14,611 nt of DNA from NCBI GenBank assembly GCA_036380435.1, contig DASVES010000352.1:1-14611 (forward strand), given 5' to 3'. The first letter of the stretch is position 1, and each line of letters begins with the position of its first letter. The notes under the pieces were generated by a model, which ran no database searches, was not told where the DNA came from, and worked only from the letters and a program-made list of their open reading frames with translations. Source of the DNA: DASQDT01 sp036380435. Lineage in GTDB: Bacteria; Acidobacteriota; Blastocatellia; Pyrinomonadales; Pyrinomonadaceae. The position numbers and the translations under genes are program-made. Positions 13,608 through 14,611 of this stretch are shown here, one piece after another.

Positions 13608-14611
13608 ATGAAACCTTTCCGCCTTCGCGCCACGCTGCACACGCTTCTGATCCTGACTTCGCTCCTCCTGCCGCGCGCCGCCGCCGGGCAGGCCCAGCGT
13701 CAGCAGCAGCAGCCGGCGCGATTCGAGTTGACGGTTGATAGCATCATGCGCGGCCCCGACCTCGTCGGCTACGCGCCCACGCAGGTCGTCTGGTCGCAGG
13801 ACGGCGCGCGCGTCTACTTCCGCTGGAAGCGCGCGGGCGAGACGCGGCTGAAGGAGCCGGACACATACGTCGTGGCCGCCGACGGCACGGGCCTTCGCAA
13901 GCTGTCGGAGGAAGAGGCGCGCAGACAGGCGCCGCCGTCGGGCGGCGAGCTGTCGAAGGACAAAAAGATGAGCGTCTTCGTCGAGGACGGCGACGTCTTT
14001 CTCTACGATCACACGACAGCCGCGCGCCGGCAGGTGACGCGCACGACCGACGCCGAATCAAACGCGCGCTTCACGCGCGACGGCCGCGCCGTCTACTTCA
14101 CGCGCCAGAACAACCTCTTCGTCCTCTCGCTCGACGGCGGCTCGCTCGAACAACTGACGGACGTTCGCACTGGCGGCAGCGGCGGCGCGGCGGAGCAACG
14201 CGCGGCGGGCGGCCGGGGCGCACAACGACAGGGAGGCAGCAGCGGCGGCGATGACGCGCAGCGGCGGGGCACGGAAAGCCAGGAGGTTCTGAAAAGGGAG
14301 GAGCGCGCGCTGCTCGAAGCCGTGCGCGAGCGCGCCGAGCAGCGTGAGGAGCAGGAGGCCAAGCGTAAGCGGCGCGAGACGCGCAAGCCCTTCAACGTCC
14401 CTACGGGGCAGACCGTGGCGAACCTCACGCTCTCGCCCGACGGCCGCTTTGTCGTCGCGGCCGTCAGTGAACCCGCCTCCGGCGCTAAAAATACCATCGT
14501 CCCGAACTACGTCACCGAGTCCGCCTACACCGAAGACATCTCCTCACGCACGAAGGTCGGAGACACGCAGGGGCGCTCGCGCCTCGCCGTCATCTCGGTC
14601 GAGACGGGCGA
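13608..14611 (+). CDS. Exported S9-family (prolyl oligopeptidase-like) peptidase, N-terminal part
   Basis: Predicted secreted or periplasmic serine peptidase of the dipeptidyl-peptidase IV/S9 type; only the first 334 codons are in the window, so the catalytic hydrolase domain is not visible. A signal peptide is clear (MKPFRLRATL, hydrophobic TLLILTSLLL, cleavage near AAAGQA). Beta-propeller-like repeats follow: VVWSQDGARVYFRWKR, DGTGLRKLS, SKDKKMSVFVEDGDVFLYD, ARFTRDGRAVYFTRQNNLFV, LSPDGRFVVAAVSE. Between propeller repeats, about residues 187-262, is a Gly/Gln-rich then Glu/Arg-rich charged insert. ATG at 13608 is preceded by AAGGA 11 bases upstream. The family call rests on the propeller pattern and signal peptide; a related WD40/TolB-like propeller hydrolase remains possible. 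Confidence 0.8.
   Translation, partial: MKPFRLRATLHTLLILTSLLLPRAAAGQAQRQQQQPARFELTVDSIMRGPDLVGYAPTQVVWSQDGARVYFRWKRAGETRLKEPDTYVVAADGTGLRKLSEEEARRQAPPSGGELSKDKKMSVFVEDGDVFLYDHTTAARRQVTRTTDAESNARFTRDGRAVYFTRQNNLFVLSLDGGSLEQLTDVRTGGSGGAAEQRAAGGRGAQRQGGSSGGDDAQRRGTESQEVLKREERALLEAVRERAEQREEQEAKRKRRETRKPFNVPTGQTVANLTLSPDGRFVVAAVSEPASGAKNTIVPNYVTESAYTEDISSRTKVGDTQGRSRLAVISVETG

Overview
The window looks like a chromosomal segment of a GC-rich, free-living Gram-negative bacterium, most likely an Acidobacteriota member of the Blastocatellia/Pyrinomonadaceae type. This is an inference from gene content: a very large carboxypeptidase-regulatory-domain TonB-dependent receptor, a pilN-pilO cluster with an IPT-domain PilP-like protein and an atypical pseudopilin, a tiny Lys/Ala-rich basic protein, an S9 peptidase with a charged low-complexity insert, and intergenic heptamer and nested-hairpin repeats. 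No phage, insertion-sequence transposase, CRISPR array, rRNA or tRNA gene was recognised.

Layout, left to right. (1) 1-2971, minus: an Oar-like outer-membrane TonB-dependent receptor, cut by the window edge. (2) 2972-3538: an AT-richer spacer with short inverted repeats. (3) 3539-4177, minus: ribA, GTP cyclohydrolase II, starting at TTG. (4) 4178-4475: a divergent spacer with two arrays of 7-base repeats and a candidate ribA promoter and leader hairpin. (5) 4476-5528, plus: an FHA-GGDEF diguanylate cyclase, followed by a strong terminator. (6) 5943-9045, plus: a tight operon of pilN, pilO, an IPT/PilP-like protein and a pseudopilin-like protein. (7) 9301-9405, plus: a 34-residue Lys/Ala/Gly protein with its own near-consensus promoter and stacked terminator-like hairpins. 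(8) 9613-12010, plus: trmL, then bipA/typA with its own promoter and leader hairpin. (9) 12011-12284: a nested inverted-repeat element bounded by perfect 29-base arms, between convergent genes. (10) 12285-13172, minus: two paralogous stand-alone receiver-domain proteins, one with Asn at the phospho-acceptor position. (11) 13358-13558, minus: a small acidic hypothetical protein. (12) 13608 to the end, plus: an exported S9-family peptidase, truncated by the window edge.

Functionally, the window mixes housekeeping genes (riboflavin synthesis, tRNA 2'-O-methylation, ribosome-associated GTPase) with surface and signalling functions (receptor, c-di-GMP synthesis, type IV pilus/type II secretion alignment proteins, receivers). 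Most genes are ordinary. The less explained material lies between genes: period-7 repeats of unrelated sequence in at least three, probably four, sites, and the 213-base nested hairpin element. No complete undescribed multi-gene system was found.
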